Source: Flavobacteriales bacterium
Lineage (GTDB): Bacteria; Bacteroidota; Bacteroidia; Flavobacteriales; Flavobacteriaceae
Length of the DNA: 39,578 nucleotides
Reading direction: 5' to 3'
Assembly (NCBI GenBank): GCA_027039975.1
Contig: JALWFE010000060.1
Coordinates: 1 to 39,578 of the forward strand
Under the pieces are notes generated by a model. The model ran no database searches. It saw nothing but the letters and a program-made list of their open reading frames with translations, and was not told where the DNA came from. How positions within the stretch are numbered: position 1 is the stretch's first letter; every line of letters begins with the position of its first letter. This document shows positions 17,620 through 27,502 of the stretch, piece by piece. The position numbers and the translations under genes were made by a program.

Positions 17620-19062
17620 TTGAAAATCGTTTACCGTTACATATTAACCAATTTTTTCAAAAAATTCTTACCGAGTTTTATCATTATTTATTTTATATTT
17701 ATTATTCAAACCTTTTGGTTGTACTATGACGAATTAGCCGGAAAAGGTCTGGGGTTGTGGACTATTTTCAAATTTCTAATCTATTACTCTCCTTTTGTTA
17801 TTTTGAATGTCATTCCGCTTTCCATATTGTTGGGCGGTATAATGAGTTTCGGCAGTATGTCCGAAAAATCCGAGTTTACGGCGATGAAATCTATGGGTAT
17901 TTCACTCAAAGATATGATGAAGGCATTAAGCCCTATGATTATTTTACTGTCTATCGGAGCTTTTATTTTTGCCAACACCGCACTGCCCTACGGCAATTAT
18001 AAATTTAGCAATCTACGACGCAATATCAAAAAGAAAATGCCAAGTGTTGCCATCACCGAAGGTGTTTTTAACGATTTCAAACCGGCAGGCATCAACATTC
18101 ACGTCAAAAAGAAATACGGCAAAAACAATAACCGGTTAAAAGACATTATTATCCACCAAAAAGTAAACGGTATTCCCGACAAGGTTATCATTGCCAAAAA
18201 GGGTTTGTTTAAAAGCGACCCCGATAATCAATTGATACAGTTGATTTTATACGACGGCAATTTCTATGAAGATCAAACACGGCAGCAAAAAAACGCCGGT
18301 GACCGCAAGAAACATCCGGCTATGAAAACAGCATTTAAGGAACATATCATCAATATTGATGTTTCGTCAATCAATAAAGTGGATTTGGACAAAACAAGTA
18401 TTTCCGCCGCCCACCATATGCTCAATGTCATAGATTTAAAAAAAGAAATCGACACATTTAAAAAGAAAAATATTCAAAAAAAAGAAAATTTCACGGAAGA
18501 ATTATTAAGAAGAATTAATGTAAAAAATATCAAAAAAAAACAAACCGTTAATTTTAAAAAATACAATTCAATTTACCGGATTTTAAAAGACACCACCCTT
18601 TACGACACGAAAGCTTTGAGTTATTTATACAACCGTGCGGTTCAAAAAGCCGAAGCTCTTGAAAAATTTAGTCTCCGGAAAGCTGAATATTTTAAAAAAC
18701 GAAACCGGATTGCCAATAAATACAAGCACAGTTTTTCCGAGAAATTTACCTATCCTGTTATGGTTATCATTATGTTTTTGGTAGGCATACCGCTTGGTGC
18801 TATCATTAAAAAAGGTGGTTTTGGAATTTCGGTGGTTTTAGGCATAATTATTTTTGTAACTTACTACATATTAAGTATGTTAGGTAAAAATGCCTCGGAA
18901 GAAGGAGCAGTTTTCCCTTATCTCGGAGCTTGGTTTGCAACTGCTGTTTTATTGCCTCTCGGCATTTATTTAACGTATAAAGCTCACAACGACAGTGAAT
19001 TTGCCCAAATATCCAACCTCATCGAAAAAATTAAACAATTCTTAAAAAAAACGAATTCTTAA
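17620..19062 (+). CDS. LptF/LptG-family LPS export permease (TTG start)
   Basis: The 480-residue YjgP/YjgQ-family protein has three N-terminal helices (about 15-35, 50-75 and 100-120), a long periplasmic region of about 230 residues, and three C-terminal helices. SEFTAMKSMGISLKDMM is the cytoplasmic coupling-helix region that contacts the LptB ATPase. The complex extracts LPS from the inner membrane. Whether this is LptF or LptG cannot be decided; no partner is in the window. The start must be TTG at 17620: it gives the family-typical MKIVYRYILTNFFKKF, lies 3 nt after the lolA stop, and the next in-frame Met is about 70 residues in. Confidence 0.9.
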   Translation: MKIVYRYILTNFFKKFLPSFIIIYFIFIIQTFWLYYDELAGKGLGLWTIFKFLIYYSPFVILNVIPLSILLGGIMSFGSMSEKSEFTAMKSMGISLKDMMKALSPMIILLSIGAFIFANTALPYGNYKFSNLRRNIKKKMPSVAITEGVFNDFKPAGINIHVKKKYGKNNNRLKDIIIHQKVNGIPDKVIIAKKGLFKSDPDNQLIQLILYDGNFYEDQTRQQKNAGDRKKHPAMKTAFKEHIINIDVSSINKVDLDKTSISAAHHMLNVIDLKKEIDTFKKKNIQKKENFTEELLRRINVKNIKKKQTVNFKKYNSIYRILKDTTLYDTKALSYLYNRAVQKAEALEKFSLRKAEYFKKRNRIANKYKHSFSEKFTYPVMVIIMFLVGIPLGAIIKKGGFGISVVLGIIIFVTYYILSMLGKNASEEGAVFPYLGAWFATAVLLPLGIYLTYKAHNDSEFAQISNLIEKIKQFLKKTNS

Positions 19063-19084
19063 AACTTCTTAGAAAAAATAAAAA

Positions 19085-19107
19085 CCCGCAGTTTTAAAAC
19101 CTGCGGG
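19085..19107 (-). terminator. Terminator of ftsH
   Basis: Arms CCCGCAG (19085-19091) and CTGCGGG (19101-19107) flank a 9-nt loop. Read on the minus strand, the hairpin is followed by TTTTTATTTTTTC, so it is oriented for ftsH. On the plus strand there is no T-run, so it is weaker for the lptF/G operon that converges on it. Confidence 0.8.
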
Positions 19108-19160
19108 AATAAAAAATTATATAGAAAATTGAATAGAAATTACCAGAATATTTATTCCGT

Positions 19161-21203
19161 TTATTTATCGTTTTTATCGTTTTTATTATCTGCTTTCTCA
19201 CCGGTAGTTTTAGTTTCAGTCTTATTTTTATCATTACCGGTTTTGTCCGCATTTTGATTCTCTTGATCTTCAAAAGGTCTTTTACCAAGGATTTCTTCCA
19301 AATCTTCTTTAAAAATCACTTCTTTTTCGAGTAAACGTTCGGCCAATTTTATCAATTTGTCTTTATTTTTTTGCAAAAGTTTTTTGACTCTTTGATATTG
19401 TTCTTCTATAAGTTTTGAAATTTCTTCATCAATAATTTCAGCGGTTTTTTCACTATAAGGTTTTGTAAAACCGTATTCTTGACCCGAAGAATCGTAATAA
19501 GTCAAATTTCCGATACGGTCATTCAATCCGTAAATTGTCACCATAGCGCGGGCTTGTTTTGTAACTTTTTCCAAATCGTTCAATGCACCGGTGGAAATAT
19601 TTCCGAAAACGATTTCTTCGGCTGCCCGTCCTGCCAAGGTTGCCGCCATTTCATCGAGCATGTGTTCTTTTTCGACCAATACCCGTTCTTCGGGTAAATA
19701 CCAAGCGGCACCCAAAGATTGTCCGCGCGGCACTATTGTAACTTTTACCAACGGATGTGCGTGTTTGAGCAACCAACTAGCCGTGGCATGTCCGGCTTCG
19801 TGGTGTGCAACCCGTTTTTTCTCTTCGGGTTTAATCACTTTATTTTTCTTTTCCAAACCACCGATAATACGGTCAACAGCATCCAAAAAGTCTTGTTTAT
19901 CAACCTTATCTTTATTTTTACGGGCGGCAATCAAGGCGGCTTCATTACAAACGTTGGCAATATCGGCACCGGAAAAACCGGGTGTTTGCTTGGCTAAAAA
20001 ATCCACATCCACATCATCAGCCAATTTCAAAGGTTTGAGATGCACTTTAAAAATTTCTTTACGTTCGTTCAAATCGGGTAAATCCACAAAAATTTGCCTG
20101 TCAAAACGGCCTGCTCTCAACAGCGCTTTGTCCAAAATATCCGCCCGGTTGGTCGCTCCTATGACAATCACATTATCTTTGGAACCGAAACCGTCCATTT
20201 CGGTCAATAATTGGTTCAATGTATTTTCACGTTCATCATTACTACCGGTAAAATTGTTTTTGCCGCGTGCCCTTCCGATAGCATCAATTTCGTCGATAAA
20301 AATAATCGAAGGCGATTTTTCTTTGGCCTTTTTAAACAAATCACGCACGCGCGAAGCACCGACACCTACAAACATTTCCACAAAATCTGAACCGGATAAT
20401 GAGAAAAAAGGCACTTTGGCCTCACCGGCAACCGCTTTGGCAAGTAAGGTTTTCCCGGTTCCCGGAGGACCGACCAACAAAACACCTTTGGGTATTTTTC
20501 CACCTAATTTGGTATATTTTTCGGTATTCTTTAAAAAATCAACGATTTCTTTAACTTCTTCTTTGGCACCTTCCAAACCGGCTACATCTTTAAAGGTTGT
20601 TTTCGACTGTGTTTTGGCATCATACAATTGCGCCCGTGACTTCCCGATACTGAAAATGCCGCCACCTCCGGGACCGCTACCACCGGTAGCTCCCGACATA
20701 CGACGCATCATATACAACCAAAAACCGATAATCAAAATCCACGGTAAAACATTCATCAAAAATCCCATAAAATAATCCGTGGTCGTCTTAAAACGGTAAG
20801 CAACAGGAATACCTTTTTCTTTGGCCTTATCCAATTTCTCTTGAAAAAACTTTAAATCACCTATTTCAACTATGTAATCCGGCTCAACAGGCGAAGAAAA
20901 AAAACCTTTGTCCCGTGGTTTAATGTCTTCCTTGGCTTTATCGGTTACATAAATATTCGCAATTTTCTTATTCTCAATGACAATTTCTTTTATCTTGCCA
21001 TGATACAACATATCTTCAAATTCGTTGTAACTCAACACCTTATCATCATCACCACTATTTCCGTTCATCATCACAAAGAAAATGGCAAGAGAAATTGCCA
21101 TATAAATCCAAAATACATTAAACTTAAAAGGAGATTTATCGTTACCGGAATTTTTTGAACCGTTTGATTTCTTAGTATTTCTATTTTTTTCTTGTTCGTT
21201 CAT
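19161..21203 (-). CDS. ftsH: ATP-dependent zinc metalloprotease FtsH
   Basis: The 680-residue protein has two transmembrane helices (about 29-46 and 150-168) flanking a periplasmic domain. The AAA module has Walker A GPPGTGKT (245-252), Walker B IIFIDEID (300-307) and a second region of homology around LLRAGRFDRQ. The zinc site HEAGH is at 468-472. It degrades membrane and regulatory proteins from the cytoplasmic side. A long Lys/Asn/Asp-rich tail closes the protein, as is common in Bacteroidota FtsH. It sits 17 nt downstream of rsfS on the same strand, so the two are probably one transcript ending at the hairpin at 19085-19107. Confidence 0.98.
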   Translation of the reverse strand: MNEQEKNRNTKKSNGSKNSGNDKSPFKFNVFWIYMAISLAIFFVMMNGNSGDDDKVLSYNEFEDMLYHGKIKEIVIENKKIANIYVTDKAKEDIKPRDKGFFSSPVEPDYIVEIGDLKFFQEKLDKAKEKGIPVAYRFKTTTDYFMGFLMNVLPWILIIGFWLYMMRRMSGATGGSGPGGGGIFSIGKSRAQLYDAKTQSKTTFKDVAGLEGAKEEVKEIVDFLKNTEKYTKLGGKIPKGVLLVGPPGTGKTLLAKAVAGEAKVPFFSLSGSDFVEMFVGVGASRVRDLFKKAKEKSPSIIFIDEIDAIGRARGKNNFTGSNDERENTLNQLLTEMDGFGSKDNVIVIGATNRADILDKALLRAGRFDRQIFVDLPDLNERKEIFKVHLKPLKLADDVDVDFLAKQTPGFSGADIANVCNEAALIAARKNKDKVDKQDFLDAVDRIIGGLEKKNKVIKPEEKKRVAHHEAGHATASWLLKHAHPLVKVTIVPRGQSLGAAWYLPEERVLVEKEHMLDEMAATLAGRAAEEIVFGNISTGALNDLEKVTKQARAMVTIYGLNDRIGNLTYYDSSGQEYGFTKPYSEKTAEIIDEEISKLIEEQYQRVKKLLQKNKDKLIKLAERLLEKEVIFKEDLEEILGKRPFEDQENQNADKTGNDKNKTETKTTGEKADNKNDKNDK

Positions 21204-21220
21204 AAATTGTGTCGTTTTTT

Positions 21221-21589
21221 TTAAAATTCTTTTTTTAATGACATTATTTTGGCATCACCCCACAATTCTTCCAAATTGTAATACTCTCTAACCGGTTTTT
21301 GCATAACATGAGCAACGACATCGATATAATCAATCAATATCCACTCCGAATTTTCTTCACCTTCAACATGCCAAGGTTTTTCGTGTAAGCTTTTACTTAC
21401 CGTTTTTCTTATGGAATCGGCTATGGCATTTACTTGTGTGTTGGAAGTGCCGTCGGCAATAATAAAATATTTGGCAACGGCATTGTCAATTTCTCTCAAA
21501 TCAATGATGGTAGTGTTTTGGCCTTTTACTTCTTCTATTCCTTCAATAATTTTATCAATTAAATTGTCAACTTTTGGGGTTTTTGTCAT
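21221..21589 (-). CDS. rsfS: Ribosomal silencing factor RsfS
   Basis: The 122-residue protein has the RsfS/Iojap pattern: DLREIDNAVAKYFIIADGTS, the KPWHVEGEENSEWILIDYID core and the C-terminal REYYNLEELWGDAK. RsfS binds ribosomal protein uL14 and blocks subunit joining in starvation. The ATG at 21589 is chosen; an in-frame TTG further up (21622) overlaps the promoter box at 21620-21627. It is transcribed divergently from birA and is followed closely by ftsH. Confidence 0.94.
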   Translation of the reverse strand: MTKTPKVDNLIDKIIEGIEEVKGQNTTIIDLREIDNAVAKYFIIADGTSNTQVNAIADSIRKTVSKSLHEKPWHVEGEENSEWILIDYIDVVAHVMQKPVREYYNLEELWGDAKIMSLKKEF

Positions 21590-21619
21590 ATATTCGTATT
21601 TATTTTTTGTTCTTTTATG

Positions 21620-21627
21620 CAAAAATA
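21620..21627 (-). promoter_or_regulatory. -7 promoter element of rsfS-ftsH
   Basis: The minus strand reads TATTTTTG, a perfect TAnnTTTG, 30 nt before the rsfS ATG. A CAAA (TTTG on the minus strand) at 21654-21657 is a slightly distant -33 candidate (26-nt spacer). The divergent birA start is only 15 nt away on the other strand, so the two promoters must overlap; TAAGTTTT (21626-21633) is a one-mismatch box for birA. Confidence 0.6.
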
Positions 21628-21642
21628 AGTTTTTTATTTTAT

Positions 21643-22221
21643 ATGTCTTACATCAAATTTGATACCATAACATCGACGAATGATTTCTTAAAAAGTTACG
21701 CCGGAACGCATAAACCTGAAAATTTTTTTTATGTCTATGCAGATTATCAAAGCAAAGGCCGTGGACAACATTCAAATATTTGGAAATCAGAATGTTGTAA
21801 AAATATACTGATGAGTATTTTTCTCAAACCCGCCCTGTCTCCGGGGCAACAAGATTTACTCAACAAAATGGTGTCTTTGAGTATTGTCAAAGTTTTACAA
21901 AAATTTAACATTCCCGGTGTCCGTATCAAACTGCCAAACGACATAATGACAGAAGGCAAAAAAATTGCCGGCATTTTGATTGAAAATAAAATTCACGGTA
22001 ACAAATGGCAACAAAGTATTATAGGTATCGGATTAAATGTTAATCAAACTGATTTTGTAAATTTGCCAACAGCAATATCGATGAAAAATCTCACAGGCAA
22101 AACCTATGACCGTGAGCAAATTATGAAACTATTGATAGAACAATTACGTTTTCATTATGGAATGTCAGCGGAAGAATTGAAAAAGGAATTTAATAAATGG
22201 TTGATAACCAACGGTAAATGA
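21643..22221 (+). CDS. birA: Biotin-[acetyl-CoA-carboxylase] ligase, no repressor domain
   Basis: The 192-residue protein contains the catalytic-core motifs of biotin protein ligase: TSTND (10-14), GRGQHSNIW (39-47, the biotinyl-AMP loop), KLPNDIMTEGKKIAGILIE (96-114) and IIGIGLNVNQ (126-135). The usual KWPND appears as KLPND. It lacks the N-terminal helix-turn-helix, so it would biotinylate acetyl-CoA carboxylase carrier protein without acting as a repressor. It also seems to lack most of the C-terminal SH3-like domain. Start 21643 is the first ATG that leaves the family-typical N-terminus. Its TGA overlaps the ATG of the next gene (ATGA, 22218-22221). Confidence 0.93.
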   Translation: MSYIKFDTITSTNDFLKSYAGTHKPENFFYVYADYQSKGRGQHSNIWKSECCKNILMSIFLKPALSPGQQDLLNKMVSLSIVKVLQKFNIPGVRIKLPNDIMTEGKKIAGILIENKIHGNKWQQSIIGIGLNVNQTDFVNLPTAISMKNLTGKTYDREQIMKLLIEQLRFHYGMSAEELKKEFNKWLITNGK

Positions 22222-23186
22222 ATTTTAAAATATTAAAATACCATCAAACTTTACAAAGAGATTGGGATGATTTAATCAAACGTTCATCAAACGGGACATT
22301 TTTACATTTTCGCAATTATATGGATTATCATGCGCAGCGTTTTGAAGATTTTTCATTGATGATTTATGAAGATTTGAAATTGCGGGCTGTCTTACCGGCA
22401 CACCGGATTGAAAACGATATTTTTGCGCACAAAGGTCTGACATACAGTGATTTTATATTTCAAAAGAAACTTAAAACCGGACGGAAAATTGCCATAGTGG
22501 AACAAACACTGCAATTTTTGTACCGGCAAAATATCCGGAATTTGTATATATATACCATTCCTTTTATTTTTCAATCCGTTACGGATGAAAGCACCGCTTA
22601 TATTTATCATAAAACCGGTGCCGGTGTGGAAAAAATTCTGCCTTTTTTTGTGATTGATAACCGGAACGGCACGAGACCCAATCAAAACCGTCGAAAAAAT
22701 TACAAAAAACTTTTACAATATAACTTCTTGATAAACAATGATATAGATGATTTAGAGGGATTTTGGAGAATTGTTGAAAAAAATTTGCAAAAACGATACG
22801 GCACATCACCAGTTCACAGTGTAGATGAAATAAATTTGTTAGCCCGTCGCTTTCCCAAGCAAATTCAATTGTTCACCGTTAAATCCAAGGACCGCATCCT
22901 TGCCGGTGCATTGGTTTATTTTGTCAATCAAACCGCTCATTTTCAATATATTCATGCATATGATGATAGCAAAAGCCGGCTTGCGGTAGAATTTTTAACT
23001 TTTGAATTGGTAAAACGTTTTCGTAATTACAGCTATATCAGTTTTGGCAATTCATCGGTTTCACACAATAATTTAAATAAAAATTTAGTTTATTGGAAAG
23101 AGAGCTTAGGATGTCAAATCGTTAATCAATTGTTTTTCAAAATAGAAACCAAAAATTACGACCGGCTAAAAACTGTCTTGCAATGA
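22218..23186 (+). CDS. FemAB/GNAT-like acyltransferase, substrate unknown
   Basis: The 322-residue protein opens with [20 protein letters not shown] and has the central pattern [10 protein letters not shown] and a C-terminal [20 protein letters not shown]. Together these fit the GNAT-fold 'acetyltransferase_6'/FemAB-like family, whose members transfer acyl or aminoacyl groups in envelope biosynthesis. Catalytic residues cannot be assigned by eye. It is joined by 4-nt overlaps to birA upstream and to a nucleotide-sugar aminotransferase downstream. The downstream genes suggest a role in modifying an amino-sugar or surface polysaccharide, but this is contextual inference. Confidence 0.8.
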   Translation: MNFKILKYHQTLQRDWDDLIKRSSNGTFLHFRNYMDYHAQRFEDFSLMIYEDLKLRAVLPAHRIENDIFAHKGLTYSDFIFQKKLKTGRKIAIVEQTLQFLYRQNIRNLYIYTIPFIFQSVTDESTAYIYHKTGAGVEKILPFFVIDNRNGTRPNQNRRKNYKKLLQYNFLINNDIDDLEGFWRIVEKNLQKRYGTSPVHSVDEINLLARRFPKQIQLFTVKSKDRILAGALVYFVNQTAHFQYIHAYDDSKSRLAVEFLTFELVKRFRNYSYISFGNSSVSHNNLNKNLVYWKESLGCQIVNQLFFKIETKNYDRLKTVLQ

Positions 23187-24277
23187 TTGAATTTTTAAAC
23201 CTCAATAAACTCAACGCCGTTTATGAAACCGGTTTCCGCCAAAAATTCGAAGCGTTTCTATCAGCCGGAAAGTATATTGAAGGTGTTGAAAATCGACAAT
23301 TTGAAAAAAACTTTGCCAAATATTGCGGCACTAAGTTTGCTATTGGAACAGGAAACGGTTTGGATGCAATCAGGTTGATTTTGGAAGCATACAAGGTTAC
23401 CGGAAAACTTCAAACCGGTGATGAAATCATAGTGCCAGCCAATACTTTTATTGCCACGATTTTGGCAATTAGTCAAGCCGGTTTAATGCCTGTTTTGGCA
23501 GAACCCGAATTGGAAACGTATAATCTGGATACTGAGAAAATTGTTGAAAAAATATCTGCTAAAACCAAAGCGATAATGGGGGTTCATTTATACGGCTTGA
23601 TTAGTGATTGGGAGCATTTGCAAAATATTGCTCACTCGCACGGGCTTTTGTTGATTGAAGATGCCGCACAAGCTCACGGTGCAGTTTGGAATGATAAAAA
23701 AGCCGGCAATTTAGGTGATGCCGCCGCTTTTAGTTTTTATCCTGTAAAAAATCTGGGTGCGCTCGGCGACGGCGGTGCCGTCACTATCAATGACCCGGAA
23801 TTAGCCGGTATTATCACGCAACTTAAAAATTACGGTCAAGAAAAAAAATACATAAACCGTTATAAAGGTTTTAACAGCCGTTTGGACGAATTGCAAGCGG
23901 CATTTTTAAATGTAAAATTGCCCTATCTCGACAAAGCCAATGAAAAAAGACGTCAAAATGCATTGCTCTATTTAAAAAATATCAAACATCCGGACATTGT
24001 TTTACCTGTTTTTGATGAAAAATCACATGTGTATCACCAATTTGCCATAAGGACCCGCAGAAGAGACGAATTAAAAACATACTTGGCAAATCACGGTATC
24101 GAAACTATGATACATTACCCGGTACCACCGCACAAACAACAAGCATACAGCGAATGGCAAAATTTACATTTGCCGATCACCGAACAAATTCACAGAGAAA
24201 TATTAAGTTTGCCGGTAAGAGAAAATCTAACCGGTGATGAAATCAATTATATCATCGAAAAAATAAATAAATTTTGA
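23183..24277 (+). CDS. DegT/DnrJ/EryC1-family nucleotide-sugar aminotransferase
   Basis: The 364-residue PLP enzyme belongs to the DegT/StrS family. The cofactor lysine is Lys189 in [17 protein letters not shown], with EDAAQAHG (159-166) supplying the pyridine-nitrogen aspartate and TGNGLDAI near 56-63 holding the phosphate. The FYPVKNLGA wording resembles FdtB-type enzymes that make dTDP-3-amino-3,6-dideoxyhexoses, but substrate cannot be fixed from sequence alone. It would transfer an amino group from glutamate to a keto-sugar for O-antigen or capsule. Start overlaps the upstream stop (ATGA) and its own TGA overlaps the TTG of the flippase gene. Confidence 0.92.
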   Translation: MIEFLNLNKLNAVYETGFRQKFEAFLSAGKYIEGVENRQFEKNFAKYCGTKFAIGTGNGLDAIRLILEAYKVTGKLQTGDEIIVPANTFIATILAISQAGLMPVLAEPELETYNLDTEKIVEKISAKTKAIMGVHLYGLISDWEHLQNIAHSHGLLLIEDAAQAHGAVWNDKKAGNLGDAAAFSFYPVKNLGALGDGGAVTINDPELAGIITQLKNYGQEKKYINRYKGFNSRLDELQAAFLNVKLPYLDKANEKRRQNALLYLKNIKHPDIVLPVFDEKSHVYHQFAIRTRRRDELKTYLANHGIETMIHYPVPPHKQQAYSEWQNLHLPITEQIHREILSLPVRENLTGDEINYIIEKINKF

Positions 24278-25578
24278 ACCGGATAAAAAAAATAGTCATA
24301 CAAAATATATGGTTAAAAATTTCGGTTTTTAACGCCTTTGCCGTAACGGCACGTATTGTCAGTGGCTGGGTGGTCAACAAAATTATAGCCGTATATATCG
24401 GCCCGCAAGGAACCGGGCTTACCGAACAATTCCGTAATTTTTTACAAACGGTTCAAGGTTTTTCCACACTAGGCATCTCCGAAGGTGTTACCAAATATGC
24501 TTCCAAATATCAAAACAAACGCAATCAATTATCCTCATTTTTGGCTTCGGCTTATAAAATCGTTTTGATTACTTCAATAATAGCCGGTATTTTAATCATT
24601 TTATTTTCAGGTTTTATAAACCGGCAATTGTTCGGCTCACGCGATTTTAGTTTGCTGATTGTTATCACCGGGTTTATAATTCCCCTCTTATCTATCAACG
24701 TTATTTTGATGGCGGTTTTACAAGGATTTCAAAAATATAAAAAAATCACCTATATCAACATTGCCGGAAATACCGGAACGGCCCTATTATCATTGTATTT
24801 GATAATCAATTTTCAATTATTCGGCGCTTTGATTTTGGCTCTCGCCAGTCAAATAATCATTTTAATAGCCACCTTGTTTTTTATCCGTTCCGATATGATT
24901 GAAGTTTTACAATTTTCATTAAAACAATCACGGAAAAACCATTACAAACGATTGTACAATTATATCGTTATGGCTTTGGTTACGGCAGTAGTTTCTCCAT
25001 TGTTCAGCATTCTGATACGTAATCAAATTTTCGATTTTTTTCCTGCCGATTCGGGCGTTCACGCCGGATATTGGGACGGTGTAAAAAAAATATCCGGTAT
25101 GATTATGGCTTTTATTTCACCTATTTTCAGTCTTTATTATTATCCGCAATTAGCTAAAATACATACCAATACGGAATTAAAAACGGAAATCAAGAAATTT
25201 TTCAAACAAATATTCCCGGTATTTTTTACCGGTATTTTGATAATTTATTTTCTAAGGCATTGGGCAATTATCCTCTTTTTTTCCAAAGCATACCTCCCGA
25301 TGGAAAATCTTTTTAAATGGCAATTAGCAGGAGATTTATTACGCATTATATCATTTACAATTGCCTTTTTAATGCTCGCCAAAGCCCATATCAAACAATA
25401 TATCATCACCGAAACCGGTTTTTGGATTATTTTTTTCATTTTGAGTAAAACTTTATTACCAGTTTACCGGTTGGAAGGTGTTGTCATTGCCTACTTTATT
25501 ACCTACATTTTATATTTTATCAGTTTGCTTTTGTTTTACAGAAAAATTTTATTTACAAGAAAAGTTGTAAATTTGTAA
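24274..25578 (+). CDS. Wzx-like O-antigen/polysaccharide flippase (TTG start)
   Basis: The 434-residue polytopic protein has about twelve hydrophobic helices and the start pattern [20 protein letters not shown] followed by [20 protein letters not shown]. These are typical of the WzxE-like O-antigen translocases of Bacteroidota, which flip lipid-linked sugar units across the inner membrane. The only start that keeps helix 1 is TTG at 24274, which overlaps the preceding TGA as TTGA. No glycosyltransferase or polymerase lies beside it in this window, so the rest of the pathway must be encoded elsewhere. Confidence 0.9.
   Translation: MNRIKKIVIQNIWLKISVFNAFAVTARIVSGWVVNKIIAVYIGPQGTGLTEQFRNFLQTVQGFSTLGISEGVTKYASKYQNKRNQLSSFLASAYKIVLITSIIAGILIILFSGFINRQLFGSRDFSLLIVITGFIIPLLSINVILMAVLQGFQKYKKITYINIAGNTGTALLSLYLIINFQLFGALILALASQIIILIATLFFIRSDMIEVLQFSLKQSRKNHYKRLYNYIVMALVTAVVSPLFSILIRNQIFDFFPADSGVHAGYWDGVKKISGMIMAFISPIFSLYYYPQLAKIHTNTELKTEIKKFFKQIFPVFFTGILIIYFLRHWAIILFFSKAYLPMENLFKWQLAGDLLRIISFTIAFLMLAKAHIKQYIITETGFWIIFFILSKTLLPVYRLEGVVIAYFITYILYFISLLLFYRKILFTRKVVNL
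25568..25575 (+). promoter_or_regulatory. -7 promoter element of the exported protein / PqiA pair
   Basis: TAAATTTG is a perfect box 17 nt before the ATG at 25593. It overlaps the last codons of the flippase gene. No well-placed TTTG is seen upstream. Confidence 0.5.
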
Positions 25579-25592
25579 AAATTCTCTTTGTT

Positions 25593-26072
25593 ATGAAAAC
25601 AATATATTGTTTCATTATCTTGTCATTTGTCAGCGTTTACAACAGTTTAAATGTACATCATAAATCTTTTAAAGAAAAACCCGTAGCAACAATAACACAA
25701 CTTAAACCCGGAAACAACAAAAATTCATCCGGTAAAATCATTAAATCACCTTGTATCATCAAAAAATTCATAACCATTGATAACAAACCTTATATAATTG
25801 TTGATTTTACAACATTAGCCGGTTCCAGTGAAGTCAGTAAAAATCCTCTCTATGAAAATAAAAACAAAGACAGGTTGCGAATTTTTCTCTTAACCGAAAA
25901 CACAATCATACGTGCTACGCCTACTTGGCGTAATGTTTATGGTCGGTTTGAAAGAATCTCCCTTTCCGAATTTTTACAATATCAAAACTACCAAATATCG
26001 GATTATACCAAGTGGAATATTGTTGCCAAAGACGGTATTGTCTTGGAATTAAAACAAATATACTTTGCTTAA
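25593..26072 (+). CDS. Small exported protein, function unknown
   Basis: The 159-residue protein has a hydrophobic N-terminus (MKTIYCFIILSFVSVYNSL) that could be a signal peptide or anchor, followed by a basic, low-complexity linker. The C-terminal half contains alternating strands (KPYIIVDFTTLAGSS, DRLRIFLLTENTII, WNIVAKDGIVLELK). I do not recognise a family. It is 31 nt upstream of the pqiA-like gene on the same strand, with its own promoter box, so the two may form a small envelope unit. Confidence 0.7.
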   Translation: MKTIYCFIILSFVSVYNSLNVHHKSFKEKPVATITQLKPGNNKNSSGKIIKSPCIIKKFITIDNKPYIIVDFTTLAGSSEVSKNPLYENKNKDRLRIFLLTENTIIRATPTWRNVYGRFERISLSEFLQYQNYQISDYTKWNIVAKDGIVLELKQIYFA

Positions 26073-26103
26073 ACAAAAATGCCGGAGATATTCCGTTATA
26101 CCA

Positions 26104-27381
26104 ATGGAAAAAAAATCTTTAATAAACTTTATCATTTTAACAACAATCTTGTTTTTCACCGGATTTTTATCAATTCAAATTTATCAATTGGAAAGCCGGA
26201 AAAGGCAATTGAAAAAGGATTTGATTGAGTTATCGGATATTAAATACGGAATGTTTAATGTTGACAAATGGAAAGAACGGATTTCGGAAATACTAACCAA
26301 AAAACTTAAAGAATTAAAATTAGAAGGTGAAGAACGGAAAATTGCCAAACAAAAAATAATAAAATTTCTTTACAAAGTTGTTGATGATTTTGAAAGAAAT
26401 TATAAAATTAATAACCAACGAAATTCACCATTTGGCATTTCAGTAAAAAATGAGGTAGTAGATTTTCTCGACATTTTTGATGAATTCAGACAAAACATAC
26501 CGCACATAGCTGACCAAATTCTGGATTTTCTTCAAAAAAAGGAAAATAAAAAGAAGATAAAAAAATATATTTTAAACCAGTTGGATAAGTATACGCAAAA
26601 TACTTTTCAAAATATGGATTATTCGTATTACAACAGTATCCTTCAAAAATACGGAACGGATTCCGGTAAGACCTGTAAAGCTAAAATTAAACGCAAAATA
26701 CATCATATCGAAAAACCTCTATTGGCAAATTACTTGATATTCAGCGGCATTTTTGTTATTGTCATACTTTTTCTTATTTTGATAAAATCTTATAAAAAAC
26801 TACAAATTATTTTATTAATCCTCATTGCATTTCATTTTTTACTATTAGGTTTACTACTCCCGATGATTGATATTGATGCGCGGGTCGGTTCGATGCAATT
26901 TAAATTGCTTGGTGAAACCATTGCTTTTAAAAACCAAGTATTGTATTATCAAAGTAAAAGTATACTGGAAATGGCTCATATTTTATTGACACAAAACAAA
27001 ATCAAAATAATTTTGGTCGGTGTTTTAGTGCTTGTTTTCAGTATTTTATTTCCATTTTTCAAATTATTCTTTTCAATTCTAGTATTGTTTAAAGAAAAAT
27101 TGCAAAGCAACAAATTCATCAATTTTATAGTTTTCAAAAGTGGTAAATGGTCTATGGCGGACGTAATGGTTGTAGCAATTTTTATGTCTTACATCGGTTT
27201 TTCGGGAATTATTTCCAGCCAGTTAGCTCATCTGGAACAAATGACCAACAAATTACACATCATTACTACAAATTATTCGGAATTACAAAGCGGTTTTTTC
27301 TTTTTTGCAGGGTTTGTGTTAATGAGCATTGCTATTTCACAAATTATTCTCAACCGGTTTAAGAATAAAATAACACTTTAA
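26104..27381 (+). CDS. Paraquat-inducible protein A (PqiA)-family membrane protein
   Basis: The 425-residue protein has one N-terminal helix, a charged helical periplasmic region of about 170 residues, then four more helices. LIGETIAFKNQ-like text (residues about 278-290), LVFSILFPFFKLFF and especially SGKWSMADVMVVAIFMSYIG match the PqiA-domain proteins of Flavobacteriia as I remember them. PqiA proteins work with MCE-domain partners in envelope lipid transport. No MCE/PqiB gene is present here. The ATG at 26104 is chosen because upstream residues in the same frame are not family-like and overlap the previous gene. Confidence 0.85.
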   Translation: MEKKSLINFIILTTILFFTGFLSIQIYQLESRKRQLKKDLIELSDIKYGMFNVDKWKERISEILTKKLKELKLEGEERKIAKQKIIKFLYKVVDDFERNYKINNQRNSPFGISVKNEVVDFLDIFDEFRQNIPHIADQILDFLQKKENKKKIKKYILNQLDKYTQNTFQNMDYSYYNSILQKYGTDSGKTCKAKIKRKIHHIEKPLLANYLIFSGIFVIVILFLILIKSYKKLQIILLILIAFHFLLLGLLLPMIDIDARVGSMQFKLLGETIAFKNQVLYYQSKSILEMAHILLTQNKIKIILVGVLVLVFSILFPFFKLFFSILVLFKEKLQSNKFINFIVFKSGKWSMADVMVVAIFMSYIGFSGIISSQLAHLEQMTNKLHIITTNYSELQSGFFFFAGFVLMSIAISQIILNRFKNKITL

Positions 27382-27502
27382 TATTAATAAATCCTAAAAA
27401 ATTGTATTACCGATTGCAATAAACAAGTACTACGCTTTATCATTTATAAGGTATAAAAACATCATAAACAAGATTACAGGAAAAAGATTTGTAAACAACT
27501 GT

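Noticed and set aside
14602-19062. ftsK-lolA-lptF/G as a novel operon
   Set aside because: It matches, as I recall, a common flavobacterial arrangement, so it is not reported as a discovery.
19591-20775. A 394-codon open frame antisense to ftsH
   Set aside because: It lies wholly inside a well-supported ftsH gene, has a Ser/Pro/Ala-rich composition unlike the neighbouring proteins, and shows no family motif.
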